From positions 1,265,831-1,329,830 of the forward strand of contig VJWN01000002.1 in assembly GCA_007644065.1 (NCBI GenBank): DNA of 64,000 nt. The letters run 5' to 3'. The position numbers were made by a program, and so were the translations under genes. The stretch's first letter is position 1. Each line of letters starts with the position of its first letter. Origin of the DNA: Margaritispora aquatica (lineage: Eukaryota > Ascomycota > Leotiomycetes > Helotiales > Discinellaceae). Positions 11,492 through 23,500 of this stretch are shown here, one piece after another. Below the pieces are notes generated by a model. It made no database searches and was not told the origin of the DNA. It worked only from the letters and a program-made list of their open reading frames with translations.

Positions 11492-13121
11492 ATGGCTCTC
11501 CTAGCTACGGTTGGAATTTTGTATGTATACTCCTTCCTGGGAATTTCTCAATGGCGGATCATAAATCAATGCTAATTTGGAGTTATGGCGTAGATCGCCA
11601 GGTGACATGGGAACTGGTGTTGCGAAGCTGTTGATTGCTTGTGGCTATCGTGTGGTTACGAATGTTGAGGGTCGAAGGTACGGGTTTGTGGCTTTCTTTG
11701 ATATTTTTCTCATATATTTTCGAATGAGAACCTTGTGTTGTGATTGGAACAATCTGTTCTTGTTTTCATGACACTTTTAAGCTCTATTGCGTCTTCAGAG
11801 TGGGGATCATTGGGTAATATCGGTACTGCAAATGCACCTCCTCCGGATCTATGACCCTAATCGTAGTGGATTCGGTCGTATCTTGGTGGTGTTGAAAGCC
11901 AAACAGTGATGTATTACTGCACGGGCAAAGTTGAGTTGGTGACATTTGATATATCTGTCTATGGTCTTTGATATTTTTCTATGAGTTTGCTGGATGGTGA
12001 GGTGACGGTAAGGCTGTTTAATTGGGAGCTCTCAGGACAGCTATTCTTCACCAAGACACCTTGAACTCAAAGTCAGGATAATCTGCTGTTGCCCCCTGTT
12101 CTTGTTACTTCTCGATTTCTGTTTCGATATCTATCTCAACAAATCCACTGACTTCTCGCAGCGAAGACACACACGCGCGGGTCCTCCTCGCTTCTATATC
12201 CACCGTCTCCTCAGACGTTGAGCTTGTCTCGGAATGTGACTACATTCTCTCCATCGTACCTCCACGCGATGCCTTCGCCACAGCAAAGCGCATCCATACC
12301 GCCATCACTTCGCTTCCCAAGCCCAAGGAAACTCAGCTCTACTACCTCGATCTTAACGCCATTTCGCCCAAAACAGCACGCAGCATAGCCTCTCTCTTCG
12401 AAACAGCCAGTGGCATCACCGTTATCGATGGTGGCATCATCGGCTCACCACCCTCACTTAAAGCCGCACCACCTCAGCGAAAAACAAACTCCACCATTAC
12501 GCCTGAGGACGAGCATCCCTGGAACAGACCTTCGATCCCTACCTCTGGACCTGTCAAATTGGCAGACGCATCCATTTCAGGACAGCATCTAGCCGAGGCC
12601 TTGAACGTGCGTCACATCAGTGACGAGATTGGAGCAGCCAGCGGATTGAAATGCTGTTTTGCAAGCACGACCAAGGGGGCTACAGCGCTTTGCATCCAAG
12701 CTTTCACGACGGCCAGTAGAATGGGCGTGTTGGGAGAGTTGGAGAAGGAGATGAGTACGAGAATTCCAGCCATGTTTAAGTTTGCGCAGGGCATGGTCAA
12801 TGTTCCGCCTAAAGCTTACAGGTGGGTCAAGGAGATGCATGAGATTGCTGAGACGCATGCTGATGATGGAGGATGGGTGGGTGAGGGGAAGGGTGTATTT
12901 GATGGCATTGCGGAGGTTTATAAGTCTGTTGCTGATGATAAGATATTGGGGATTGAGAAGACTGAAAGGAGGAAGAGAGGGTTAACTACTGGTGAGTATT
13001 CTTTCTAATCCATCGTGTTGAGATTGTCGACGAAACTAGGGTATATGCTGATCTGTGAATAGATGACGTAGCAGCTGTTATGGGTGAGGGCTTGGCGAAG
13101 AAACAAAAGAAGAGTGCTTGA
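11492..13121 (+). CDS. NAD-binding dehydrogenase, 6-phosphogluconate dehydrogenase-like with DUF1932 C-terminus
   Basis: Predicted cytosolic NAD(P)-dependent oxidoreductase of the beta-hydroxyacid dehydrogenase type; substrate unknown. Exons are 11492-11520, 11594-11677, 12162-12991 and 13063-13121, giving 333 residues. The N-terminal Rossmann motif reads ATVGILSPGDMGTGVAKLL, assembled across the first splice. It is followed by SECDYILSIVPP and YLDLNAISPKTA, the equivalents of the cofactor and substrate loops. The region ISDEIGAASGLKCCFASTTK, with the family lysine and a preceding hydrophobic helix, begins the all-helical C-terminal DUF1932-like domain. The second intron is 484 bp, about ten times the others in this window. 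The family sequence continues smoothly across it (VEGR then SEDTHARVLLAS), so the junction looks right. Confidence 0.88.
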
Positions 13122-13863
13122 GTAAGCATGCATAAAAGGAGTAGGATGCTCACAGTAGATTTCATATTGACATGAACGAATTATAGACACCGAGAACAGA
13201 GCTAGAACCTAAACAAAAACATTTAACCTGACGACGAAGCACGGAAAAGTACTTCAATCAACTCTCCTCGTGAAAATGTTTCTGATTCTTATTAAAAGAA
13301 GTAGCAAAAATACAAGATAGGAAATAAGTTGGAACGGTCCGTAGCTCCCGAGTTGGAATCGTCAAAATCGGGATAGTATTGCTGCACTTGACCCTCAGCA
13401 GTGAGGATTTATTGTTGTGATGTCGAGTCTAAAATCAGCAATCAAAGTTGCTCAACTGCTAACCAGTTACTCTTCCCATTCCTATCTTAGATTCTGTTAT
13501 TGACTTTGAAGATACGGAGAAGTGACGTTGTCATTAGCCGAGATTTTGGTTCACTCGGTGCCAAAACCACTACATGCGGGAGTACGGCATTGAGAAGACG
13601 CTTGGAATCACTATCGGTAGATTAGAACTATAAATCAAGCTTGAGTGGGCCTAGAATCCGTTGAATCTATATTTGTGGATCAGTGGTACAGTAGTAGACG
13701 TCTGGAGTGCGGGGTGTCTTCGAGCTCGTTGTTGACCTTGATGTCATCGAATTGAAAGCAGAAATATAAAATAAGTCTATTAACTTTCAATTTGCTTGAA
13801 GCAGAAACGCACATCACTCTCTTGTTCCTTCCAACAGATACAACCACCAAGCCAAACCCTAAA
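13122..13863. other. Intergenic region, no gene seen
   Basis: Between the dehydrogenase and the four-TM protein gene. The end nearest 13864 is the likely promoter of the latter. A TTG-initiated extension upstream of 13864 is not taken as coding. Confidence 0.45.
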
Positions 13864-14715
13864 ATGTCATCCCAACCACAATCTCCTCTTTCAACACCTC
13901 TCCTTCGCACCCTTTCCCAAGAAATCTACCCCCTACGCAAGCGAGTCCGTATTTTTATACACATGAGCATCGGCTTCCTAACCAGCATCTTCCTCGCCAT
14001 CCAATCCATCGTCTGGATAAGCAATTACTCACCTTCGCCCCAACCGCCTCCTCCTAAATGGGTCGGCATTTACTCATACATATATCAGTACCTCGCGTTC
14101 TTCGTCTGCCTCCTCTACGCCTGCTCGGCTATGGTGTGGGATCTCGAAGTCTACAACACGGCGTTGCATCTCCAGCGCGAGCTCGGCGTGTCGGTCACGA
14201 AGAGGATCAATCCGCGATTTCCTCCTGATGATATTTATAAGGACGAGGGTGAGGAGGTGTTGACACCAAGGCAGAGGCAGAGGAAGAGATTTTGCGGCAT
14301 TTTCACGCGCGTGGTGGTGTGTTCTTGGGTAGCGACATGGTGGATGGCATCGTGCATGATGGCCGGGTTGGTGGAATTCTATGGTGTGAGTTGGATAGCC
14401 GTCAGAGGCAAGCGGGGGAGGTACATTAGGCTTGCGTGGGCGGGGTGGTTGATAGTTGCTGCCACTTTAATGGTGCATTATTTGTTGATGAGTGGGTCGA
14501 TGACGGAGGATTTGCGGAGGATCGAGACGGTTAAGAAGCAGATGGGGAAGGGGAGGGCGATGAGAGTGGGTAATGTGAGGACCATGGAGATTATTGCTGA
14601 GGGAGGGACTGCAGAGGAGGAGAAGGAGGGTGAAGATGAGGGCGAGGAGGAGGATACCAAGGGTTCGATTTGGGTTGAAAACCGTGAAGTTAGGAAGTGT
14701 AACGTTTACGTGTAA
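13864..14715 (+). CDS. Four-TM membrane protein of unknown function with acidic tail
   Basis: Not recognised. The single exon encodes 283 residues from MSSQPQSPLST. An upstream in-frame extension would need a non-ATG start, so the ATG at 13864 is chosen. Four hydrophobic segments are visible: around residues 33-55 (IFIHMSIGFLTSIFLAIQSI), 70-95 (YQYLAFFVCLLYACSAMVW), 143-170 (VVVCSWVATWWMASCMMAGL) and 183-208 (LAWAGWLIVAATLMVHYLL). A basic loop (TPRQRQRKRF) precedes the third. The C-terminal tail has a strongly acidic run (EEEKEGEDEGEEEDTKG). Topology suggests both termini are cytosolic. The ORF is long, uses ordinary codons and has no competing ORF of equal quality. Converges with the downstream minus-strand gene. 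Confidence 0.6.
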   Translation: MSSQPQSPLSTPLLRTLSQEIYPLRKRVRIFIHMSIGFLTSIFLAIQSIVWISNYSPSPQPPPPKWVGIYSYIYQYLAFFVCLLYACSAMVWDLEVYNTALHLQRELGVSVTKRINPRFPPDDIYKDEGEEVLTPRQRQRKRFCGIFTRVVVCSWVATWWMASCMMAGLVEFYGVSWIAVRGKRGRYIRLAWAGWLIVAATLMVHYLLMSGSMTEDLRRIETVKKQMGKGRAMRVGNVRTMEIIAEGGTAEEEKEGEDEGEEEDTKGSIWVENREVRKCNVYV

Positions 14716-14948
14716 GTAGACCATGGAGTTGAGCAGCGTTTTGCGGTCTTTCTTAATCAAGTCTTGTTGAACAGTGGGAAGGACTTTTGAATTTCTAAAC
14801 ATGTATAACCAATAACTCATAACGCATATCTCCCTCTCAAAATACCATCCCAATTTTACCCCATATAAAACCCATTATCATATACCAAAAATTACTGGAC
14901 TCCCACAAAATCAATCAGCACCAAGAACATCACAGCGAAAAGCCCTTC

Positions 14949-15811
14949 CTACAAAGCCAAAGCAGCAATTGCCATACCCATAAGTCCGCCAACGCCAGCA
15001 CCAAGACCAGCAAACACACCAGCAGTAGCCCTTGCTCCAGCAGCCTTTGACAGCGTTCCCGCAGCCGCCGTTCCCAATGCAGTCGCTGAAGCATTAGAAG
15101 ACTTCACACTTCCTACTCACCCATTTACTCGTTAGCACTCATTTTCCAAACTCAAATTCAACCCAACTTCAATCTACCACCCACCCACACAAACCAACAG
15201 GTAAAGGAAAGCAAGGACAAACTCACCAGACGAAGAAACAGCGGTCACAAGACCCCCATTCCCAGTCGCAATCCCAGTTCCAGACCCAGACCCAGATACG
15301 ACTCCAGATACAGCTCCAGATCCCGATGCCACACCAGTGACGCTCGCCTTGCTCACTCCAGAAGCAGTCACGCCCGAGTTCGCCGTTGGAGTTACCATCA
15401 CAATGCCAGTCGGGGTGGCATAGAGACCCGATTGGCAGGAAATGAGACACTGGTTATACGCATTTGTCTGCGACACGCTGCCATCACCTTGGACGCACTT
15501 CATGGCGCACTCGTTTGCAATGGAGATTTGGGACTGGTTTGGGCTGTGGTTTGGTTAGCTTTGGCAACGTAAAGGGTATAGAAGAAGGACACAGGTACGT
15601 ACTGTGCTGCGCCGATGCAAGCAGCGCGGCAGTCCACATCGGTTGCCTTGCAGCTTGAGAGGCAGATTTGTTGGGGCGTAGGAGCGTAGGTCGTTGTTGC
15701 GGGTGCGGGTGCGGAGACGAGCTGGGTTTCGGTGTTGCTGATTTGAGCGTGTGTTAGGGTAGCGAGGGAGAGGGTGAAAGTGAGGAGGGAGAGGGAAGCG
15801 AGGAATTGCAT
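14949..15811 (-). CDS. Secreted, probably GPI-anchored protein with four CxxxC motifs
   Basis: Predicted cell-wall or plasma-membrane surface protein; biochemical role unknown. Exons on the minus strand are 15811-15603, 15543-15227 and 15112-14949, giving 229 residues. A signal peptide (MQFLASLSLLTFTLSLATLTHA) is followed by an eight-cysteine domain made of four CxxxC units: CLSSC, CRAAC, CAMKC and CLISC. A Ser/Gly/Thr-rich linker follows. The C-terminus is hydrophobic (GVGGLMGMAIAALAL) and preceded by small residues, as in GPI-anchor signals. The first donor is ambiguous: GTACGT at 15602 is preferred, and GTACCT four bases downstream paired with a later acceptor also keeps frame and changes only a few residues between CIGAA and SQIS. 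It resembles uncharacterised fungal extracellular Cys-rich proteins more than CFEM. Confidence 0.8.
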
Positions 15812-18599
15812 GGTGATATAGAGTAAGTAGTTTTGGTGGGATGGGGGGAGTGTTGATTTGAGGGAGGGTTGTTTGAGGAGTGTGATGATATCGCAGTAAA
15901 GAGCGTGAATGTGTATGATGTAAAGGATACTGAGGGTAAAACAGAACCGAGGAAGAGAAGAGAAGCTATTGATATACTGTACAATACTCCATAAGGCATA
16001 TTGTAAAAATAAACACAATGAACCCCTGTTATGACCCCGTACTTCGGGAATGTCAATCATTCGCTAAGCGATATCCCGGCGACGACACTCAGGGGGTGAA
16101 TGTTTACTTTTTCTTGACACATCAAAGGGTTTTTGTCTGATGAAGTTTATGCGGTGGTGATGACAATCTCATGGCATATCTGGTGAGAAATTGTTGGTTC
16201 GGAGGTGGCTATGGATGCCTTGTGATAGTGCACAATGCCTCTTTCTTTTGGATAAGATAAAATTTGCCAGAGAGGCAGACCTTTTGATGGCAGATTGCCA
16301 AGCCTATCTTCCTTGTGTCTTCCATTGGTCTGTCTGTAGAAGCCTGGCTTATTTGTACCAAGCATCAACATCCCGACTGAGCACCGATTCGATCTCCACC
16401 CGTCTGAGATCCGAAATCATGCTACTTCCTCGGATATCCCCTCGCTCATAGTCTAACAATCGTACGTGTCAGGACCACGCTCACAGTCTGTCGTGAAAGA
16501 AGCACAGCATAGTACCAGCAACGTCCTAACTTGAATCGACGACCAAGATCAGAGTAAGCAGGTGTTTTTGGTGAATCTCAAAACGGTCAGGTGGTTGTGT
16601 TGCGTGTACTTGTGGCTTAGGACTCTAGTTGTAGAGACTGCAAAAGCACTAAACCACAGGCACATCATTGTTTTTCTGATAGCTGGGAGTTATTAGTAGA
16701 TTATATAAGGCGTAGGGATAAACGACCCGCCGTCGAAAAATGGGGGCAGCTTCGTTGTGCAACTGGTGCTTGCGTGTACCCCCTTGTGTGTTGCATTTTG
16801 TGGGCAATATGTTCATTCTCTTGGTCGCGCTTGTATGAAGCAATATTCTATATAAATGAGCGCAAGATACGGCTATGTGAGGCTGTGGATTGTGATAAAA
16901 TGTGTTGAGTGACGATGGTATATGCAATTTGACTAGTAGGCCCAGCTTGGGACGATTTTGCTTCGAAATAGTAAAAGTAAGGAAACATCTGAATGACAGC
17001 AAGATTGCAAGCAGGGTTTCAAGTTCTCCTAGGGATCCTCAAGATCTAGAGAAAGACGAGTAGTGTGTAGGTGCTACGGTTTAGTGTAAAGACTTTAGAG
17101 AAAATGTATATCCGCAAGGTGAGAATGAGAAATAGTCTTTTCATACGCGTGTAGAAAATCAACTTCATACAGTGAAATAAATATGCCTAGCCTATTTACC
17201 CAAGGAGATAATCTAACAGACAAGAAGTTTGCAAGCGAATAGCACACTTCAATACTTTGAAGCGCACTTGATTCATGGCTGTTCAACAAAAGAATATATC
17301 CAAACTCCATCGTATAATCTTCTCTCCTCATAGCAACGAGAGCCGATGTAAAGAAGATACCGAGTAATTGTCCAAGTTTCAACCATCTCACAAGCTCTAC
17401 CACCTGATACTTAAGAGCCATGTCACACACATAAACGATTCACGGCCAAAAGACACTTGTCTTATTTCGATCTCCCTCGGATATGGGTATGCAAACGCTG
17501 AAATAAAGTACATTACAGTAGACACTCAGCAAGCAAGTGAACATGGAAACAGATACAGAGGACTGAGCTGAGGTTAATTGCAAGCTCATGGTTCATTCCA
17601 TGTTCATGCTCAACCGACATCCCGAGTCCCACCGGCCTTGGGGCCTGAAAAACACACATGCCCATCACCGGTGTTCTCGAAGTGCTTAGCTGGTTCTCAA
17701 TAGATTGATACCCAGAAACTCGACGTGTCTGTCATGTAATGGAGAGGCATACCTAAAGCTGAGAAGAAATGGCGAAACTGTTGACCTAGGTACGGAAGTA
17801 AGTAGTGATTTCTTCGATAAACAAAAAGCCATCTCCAAATCTTTGGCGACCTTTGTTAATTTTAGAATCTATAAATACCGCACGAGCTAGATAAATCAAG
17901 CAAGCAAACTAGGCAAGTTAAGCAGGTCAAGCAAGCAATAGTGTCAAAATGAAACACAATTGCGGGAAGGGAGGCAGCGGGCGAGGGGAAAGGTGGATGG
18001 CGATCCATATTATACATCTGAGACATACCTTAGGGACTTACCAACTTGTATCGAAGTCATGGGATTTGATTTTGATGGTTCGGAGTTTAGACCAGAGGCT
18101 ATCTACGTTATTCATACGAGCTAGCTAGCTAATGGGGAGACTTTAATAAGTAGATTGTTGTGTGGGTTGAGTACATTGGAGGGAAGTAAATTGACTGGAT
18201 TGGTGAATTAAATTGATGGGGAGAGGCGAGAGTGAGAGAGACATGGACAGGCGAGTCCATTCATTTATTCATGCAAGGCAGGTATTGAAATATCAGACAG
18301 TTGACAGACAGAAAGATAGACAGAGAGAGTTAATTGACCGAAAGACGGACCGAAACAATGAACGAATGAACGAAATAGGATTGATTGATTGCGCTATTGA
18401 GATGATGAACGGTCGTCGAACCAACGAATTGGTTATTGAGTTTGTTTGTTTGTGTAGGTCTGTTGCTTGGATTGAATGCCGTGTTTGAGTTGAGCGAGTG
18501 GTATGGTTGAGTGGCACTTTTCTTTCCATATTCTATGAGAGGCAAGGTGAGTGAAGCTGTAGGTAGTGGTGGTGATGGTTATAGCTATGATTATGGGTA
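15812..18599. other. Intergenic region with low-complexity stretches
   Basis: No gene supported over 2.8 kb. Near 17885-17940 there are repeated AAGC/CAAG units. Around 18213-18370 the plus strand is purine-rich with repeating GACAGA and GAACGAA-like words, which creates spurious ORFs on both strands. The end at 18598-18599 is the TA target site of the MITE. Confidence 0.45.
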
Positions 18600-18982
18600 C
18601 AGTGGGGTGCAAAAAGTTTGACCACCCCTCCCCCCTTGTAACTTTTATGCCAAGATTCAATTACTACTTTCGGTAGTAATACGCACGCTGCCTTATAGCA
18701 TTGCTATTAGCTCATGTGACCTCCTAGTCAGGAGTTAGATGTATAAGTAATACAATCCTTAGTAATTTTCGTAGATTATCTAAATATACTATTAAAGATA
18801 ATTAATCTTAGAGATCTACAAGTATATTTAGCGCTTAATTGTTTCCTACAAGTTGTAGTATTATTTTTAGACAGAATATGTTTCTTTAAAGCAGCGTATA
18901 TATAACTACCAAAAGTAGTAATTTACTCTTGGCATAAAGGTTACAAGGGGGGAGGGGTGGTCAAACTTTTTGCACCCCACTG
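18600..18982. mobile_element. Tc1/mariner-type MITE (non-autonomous, 383 bp)
   Basis: The ends are inverted copies beginning CAGTGGGGTGCAAAAAGTTT and flanked by TA on both sides (18598-18599 and 18983-18984), the target-site duplication of the Tc1/mariner/Fot1 superfamily. The terminal inverted repeats span about 92 bp each (18600-18691 and 18891-18982). The outer 42 bases are identical, and about eight differences fall in the inner 50, mostly transitions. The interior is AT-rich and has no ORF, so the element needs a transposase from elsewhere. It sits in an intergenic tract and interrupts no recognisable gene. Confidence 0.92.
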
Positions 18983-18984
18983 TA

Positions 18985-19509
18985 TGACTCGATGTGCAAG
19001 CTTTGATATCGAGGGGTGAGGTTTTATCTAGCATGACGAGCAGGTGTCTAGTTATGGCTCTTCTACTTATAGAACCGTGATCATAGACCTTGTGTTGTCT
19101 GAGAGAATTCAAAGAAATAAACTCTCGATATTTGATATTTGATATTTGAATGACAATAGGGCAGACTCACACCCAAGGTCAAAATTAAATTCATTCGTGA
19201 ACTCAAAACAACCTATTTAGACTAAGCAGGTGATATCCAACGCTTCACCTGTATCCTACCTTAGCTACCTACCTTAGCTATGCCAAACACCAAGCCTACC
19301 CATCCATCTCTGTGTGAATAAACCTCCAAACCTCCAAACCACCAACCAACCAAGCCTGAACCTTAGTCCTAATGCCAATCCCAATCCTAGAACCAGATCC
19401 AATTCAAACGCCCAAGATGTATTAAAATGCCCCCACCAACCAGGCCTCCAAGCCGATGTAACAATACAATCAAGAACCCAAAAACCCTCCACCATTACTT
19501 CACCAACAA
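18985..19509. other. Intergenic region, 3' side of the Myb gene
   Basis: No gene supported. A short direct repeat (three GATATTT units) lies near 19125-19150. The pyrimidine-rich plus-strand tract around 19320-19500 probably belongs to the 3' UTR of the minus-strand Myb-domain gene. Confidence 0.4.
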
Positions 19510-20562
19510 TCACCTCCACGTACCATGAATCCTCGCCCTCCTGTTTACTCCCCCTCCTCCTCCCCTACCTCTCAATCCCACCTCTCCAGCCCCAACAAGG
19601 CTCTTCCACCTCCTCCCCACGCTCCCGCGGTCCTTTCCTAGACTGCGTGCGCAGTCCTGCCACTCGCTCTTGGTGAGTCGGAGCTTCTCGAGCACGAGCT
19701 CCACGAGCAGGCGGTCATCTTCCGTCGTCCATTCTTCTGCTTCTGGGGTGGGTGTCTCGGCTAAGTGACTAGATAATGGATGATATGACGTTGATGAGGA
19801 TGAGGATGCGTGGTTGAACTGGAGGTTGTAGGATGAAGACGAGGAGGAGGAGGAGGATGGATTGGCGAGGTCGAAACCGCTAAGGATGGGATATTGCTCC
19901 ATTGAAAACGATGGCTGTAATGAGGGCCGTGTTTGTGATTGTTCCTGTTCTCGCTCGATGACTTGTTGAAGATGCAAAGTATGGTAATCGCTCCTCTCCA
20001 ACCCCAACGGTAAGATCTCAGGTGCGATGCGTGCTCGTTTCGGTGTACTGGGTCTCGCTATCTCCATCCGATGTGTAGACCAATTCCCGTACTCATGTTC
20101 ATCTTCCTCTTCGTCTGCGTCTTCACCACACGACGAGCCCTCTTCACAAGCAGTCCGATCCATCTCAGCATCCACGGATCTACGGCGTTTATTCACTCCC
20201 CTCGGGGGCGCTGGGGCGTGTGCATGACGTTTTGAAATTTTCTTCCTTGGGGTGAGGGTTTGTGGTGTTGAGGATGAGGATGAGGGCGAAGGTGAGGAAT
20301 CGGCTTTCCGTGCACGAAGACGAAGTTTGAAGGGTGCTTCGGCATGCTCGGTTGGTGGTGAGGGGAGTTGGTTGGGAGGCGTAAGCATAGACTGTAGCGC
20401 ACGACATGAGGTGTAGATGTTTGTTATTGTCGTTATAGTTGTCGGTGTTTGTGGTGAGAGAGGTGGTGAGGCGAAGAGGGAGCGGGAGGGTTGATAGCGA
20501 GTTTTGTGGTGGGTCGAGGTGGATGGCGACGAGGAGTCACAGAGCGCTGAGGGAAGTAACAT
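19510..20562 (-). CDS. Myb/SANT-like domain protein
   Basis: Likely nuclear DNA-binding protein. The single exon encodes 350 residues, reading from the ATG at 20562 (MLLPSALCDSSSPST). An upstream extension to 20661 is possible but low-complexity. Most of the protein is disordered and rich in Ser, Pro and Thr, with an MLTPPNQLPSPPTEHAEAPF segment near residues 58-77, basic patches (PRKKISKRHAH, NKRRRS) that could be nuclear localisation signals, and an acidic patch (EDADEEEDEHE). A single Myb/SANT-type repeat lies near residues 277-325 (EWTTEDDRLLVELV ... RSLGKDRGSVGRRWKSL), with the spaced aromatic residues typical of the fold. The C-terminus is Gly/Arg-rich. Ser runs are encoded by repetitive TCC/TCG/TCT codons and may vary in length. 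Confidence 0.75.
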   Translation of the reverse strand: MLLPSALCDSSSPSTSTHHKTRYQPSRSLFASPPLSPQTPTTITTITNIYTSCRALQSMLTPPNQLPSPPTEHAEAPFKLRLRARKADSSPSPSSSSSTPQTLTPRKKISKRHAHAPAPPRGVNKRRRSVDAEMDRTACEEGSSCGEDADEEEDEHEYGNWSTHRMEIARPSTPKRARIAPEILPLGLERSDYHTLHLQQVIEREQEQSQTRPSLQPSFSMEQYPILSGFDLANPSSSSSSSSSYNLQFNHASSSSSTSYHPLSSHLAETPTPEAEEWTTEDDRLLVELVLEKLRLTKSEWQDCARSLGKDRGSVGRRWKSLVGAGEVGLRGRGGGGGVNRRARIHGTWR

Positions 20563-23500
20563 CTTGTTTGCTGAGATATATGATGGTGTTGAGTCGACTT
20601 GTTGTATTATATTCTTTGTTTTGTGTTGTGTTGAAGTGAGTAAGTGTTGTTTTGCAAACACTTAGTCGCTTGCTTGTCGCTCACAGCGGTGAAAGCGACA
20701 AGACGAATGCGCCGGCCGATCGCAAAGCAGTTTTCTGATGTCGCCAACTCTTGATTCAAGTTCCAGTAAATATCTATCGTCCCCAACAATCGTTGACTTT
20801 CTTTTGAGATATATGCAATGTTGTTGTGGTAGTCAAACTGTTGATTGAATTCCTGGTGCTGGGTCAACGGGACTGATGTAAAGGAAGTCAGAATGGTAAA
20901 ACGGTCGTGGGTGGGCTGCACCGGGTGGTAATAATGCAGAGTTTAATGCCCGCGAATCCAGGGCGGGTGGTCTTCGTTATCCCTGCAAGTCACTGAGGTG
21001 TGCTTTCAGTATCCACCTGATCCTCTTCTCTCAGGTGGGAGGGTTGCTCATCTTCCCAATGGGGATGAGCGTGTCCAAGGGAGGGCTTTTTGGCTGAGAT
21101 GTATGTTAATCATTTTGGATAGTCTATGTCTTGCTGTTGGGATAAGCGCGTTTCTTGATGTTCAAGGTCTATCTCTTCACACTTCAATCTTCAATGTGAG
21201 TATGGTGAGGTTTTCTTTTTGCAATATCTCATAGTAGTTGCACAACCTAGCCTATCACCTCTCCCATGCCCTTTCTCTCCCCTCGTTCCTGACCTTGACG
21301 CCGTTGAACGGTTAGGGCTTCAAAAAGGGCTACATGAAGTCATGTCATGGCATGGTCACAACCTTCAGACCTACCCTACCCTACCTTGCCATTTTACTTA
21401 CTCTTTCGTCCCATCTCCCGTCCTTCCGCAGCCATCGCTCAGCGGGAGAAGAAGTATCAGTGATTCTAACTTCTGACATTGACACTCACACCAACACTAA
21501 CACTACTGTATTCCCTTTAGCCTCTTTGAACTGACTATCGTATCCACGATCTGGTCGGTTTGTTTCGATCGGCCGAATATATGGAACCCGTTATGGAAGG
21601 ATTTGCATCGGCTAGACTAGACCGCTTGGAGGGGGGAGAAGAGAAAAGCAGAGACAGCACTTCCAGGCCAGGTTGACTTGACGCGCTTGAGGCGCGTCCT
21701 CTGACTTCAGCTCTGTCCCTCCCTTCACCTTCGCCTTCACTTCTCTTCCACCTCGATGACTTTCACGCAATAAGGTAGCTGTGATAAAGAACCCCGAGAA
21801 GTCTCACGGGAACCATTGATCCCACCATGCCACTCCCTCGCTGTCCATCTTGGTATTCCATTCGATCTTCCATCATCTCACCATCATCATCATCATCAGC
21901 ATGATCACCATCTCAACCCATGCCTCCCTTTCCCCTCTATCTCTCTCCCTCTCCCCCAATCTTCATCATCTGCAAGGCAACCTTCAGTCCATCCGCATTC
22001 GTTATACAACCGTCGACTGGCGCGGCGCGTCCCAAATATCCAAAGTACGAGTCGTGTTCCAAGCAAGGTCTCCGAGTGGACGATGGAGGTTGACCATCTC
22101 GTCATGGGATGCATTTTAAGATTGCGGTGAGACGCGACGTGTTTGTCTCGCGTCGACGTCGCGTTAAGTGGTTTGTGCATTGGCCAATCATGACGGAGAG
22201 GGGTATATCGTGGCGGATAGAAGCAGGGTGGGGTGGGGTGGATTGAAACAACGACGATCAAAGTCAAGGGAGGCAAGGCCAATGCAGGGACCGAGAGCAG
22301 GTCATTCGTGTGCCTTGTCTTGAGACGGAGAGGATAGTCTTCATGCTGGCTAGCCAACGGTGTTGAATGTTTAGAGATCGTGGGAGGTTGTGTGAGGTTT
22401 GGAAATACCTTCATTCGCTAATATGCTATGATTTTCGTTCATTTCGAAAATCACTACCTTCACAGCTCATAACTAGGTAGATAGGTAGGTAGATTGATAC
22501 TGTACTGTCTCTTCACCTCAAGTATCCATCTTAGCTAGGTAGAGCAATTTCATGTCATGCATCGACCTTCCGCCACATTAAACCCTCTTTCCCCCATCAA
22601 CGACGAGTCGAGACCATCCATCTATCTAACTACCTTATCCGTCCCTCGCTCCCTTCCTCCCTCCCTCCCTCATCTGCGCATCAATTCGAGTCCCAAGTGG
22701 GCCTCACGATATCGCTTCCTTATCCTATCCTATCCTATCTTCCCTGGCTTGAGCTTGCAATCGACCCATCGACCCCTCTACATCTGTATTCAGTGTCGTG
22801 CATACATGCTATGCTGCTTTTTTGGCGCTTAAACACTCACTCACTGGGTACTAGGATCAGATCAATCAAGTTAGAGCCGACGATGAAACATGATCGGAAC
22901 AGAACAGGCATCTATCTGTCAGGTGGTGTGGTGTGCCTGAGGTAGGTACCTAGGCAACGGTTGATGTTGATACAGGAGATGTGTTTGGTTGGTGGGAAAG
23001 AGGGTTGTCTACCACTTGCCTCGGCTTTATTCCCTTGGTTGATTCGAAGGCGAGGAAGTAAGAGGAAGGTAGAGTCGGGACAAGACATCAAAGGAACCTG
23101 CATCATCGTCATCACCGAAAAGAAGCGTGTAGACATACGGTTCGAGTGAACTTCAAAGTATCAATTCACTTCCACGCTTCTCGTCCACCTCGAGTTGTCT
23201 CTTGTGTGCAAGGTAGGTTATATAACTATCTATCTACTATTTCATGTCCACCCAGCCTCTCATCTCTACGCAGCAAGTAGGGTGTCTTCTCCCCCCAAAA
23301 ATCACCTGTAAATTAGAAATAGGCAAGTAGCTGCCTTACCTAGAACACCATGCTTTCTTTCCTTCTTCATACTATACTGTACCGCTATAGTTCAAAGAAA
23401 TCCCTCCGGAATTTCTCTGGCGAGCAATACACAGTGCAGACAGACAGAAGCTTCATGGGTTTTGTCAGAAATGATCAATTCACACGATATTCTGACGCGA

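Noticed and set aside
18213..18488. ORFs on both strands in the purine-rich tract next to the MITE
   Set aside because: Low-complexity GACAGA/GAACGAA words explain the open frames; no protein features.
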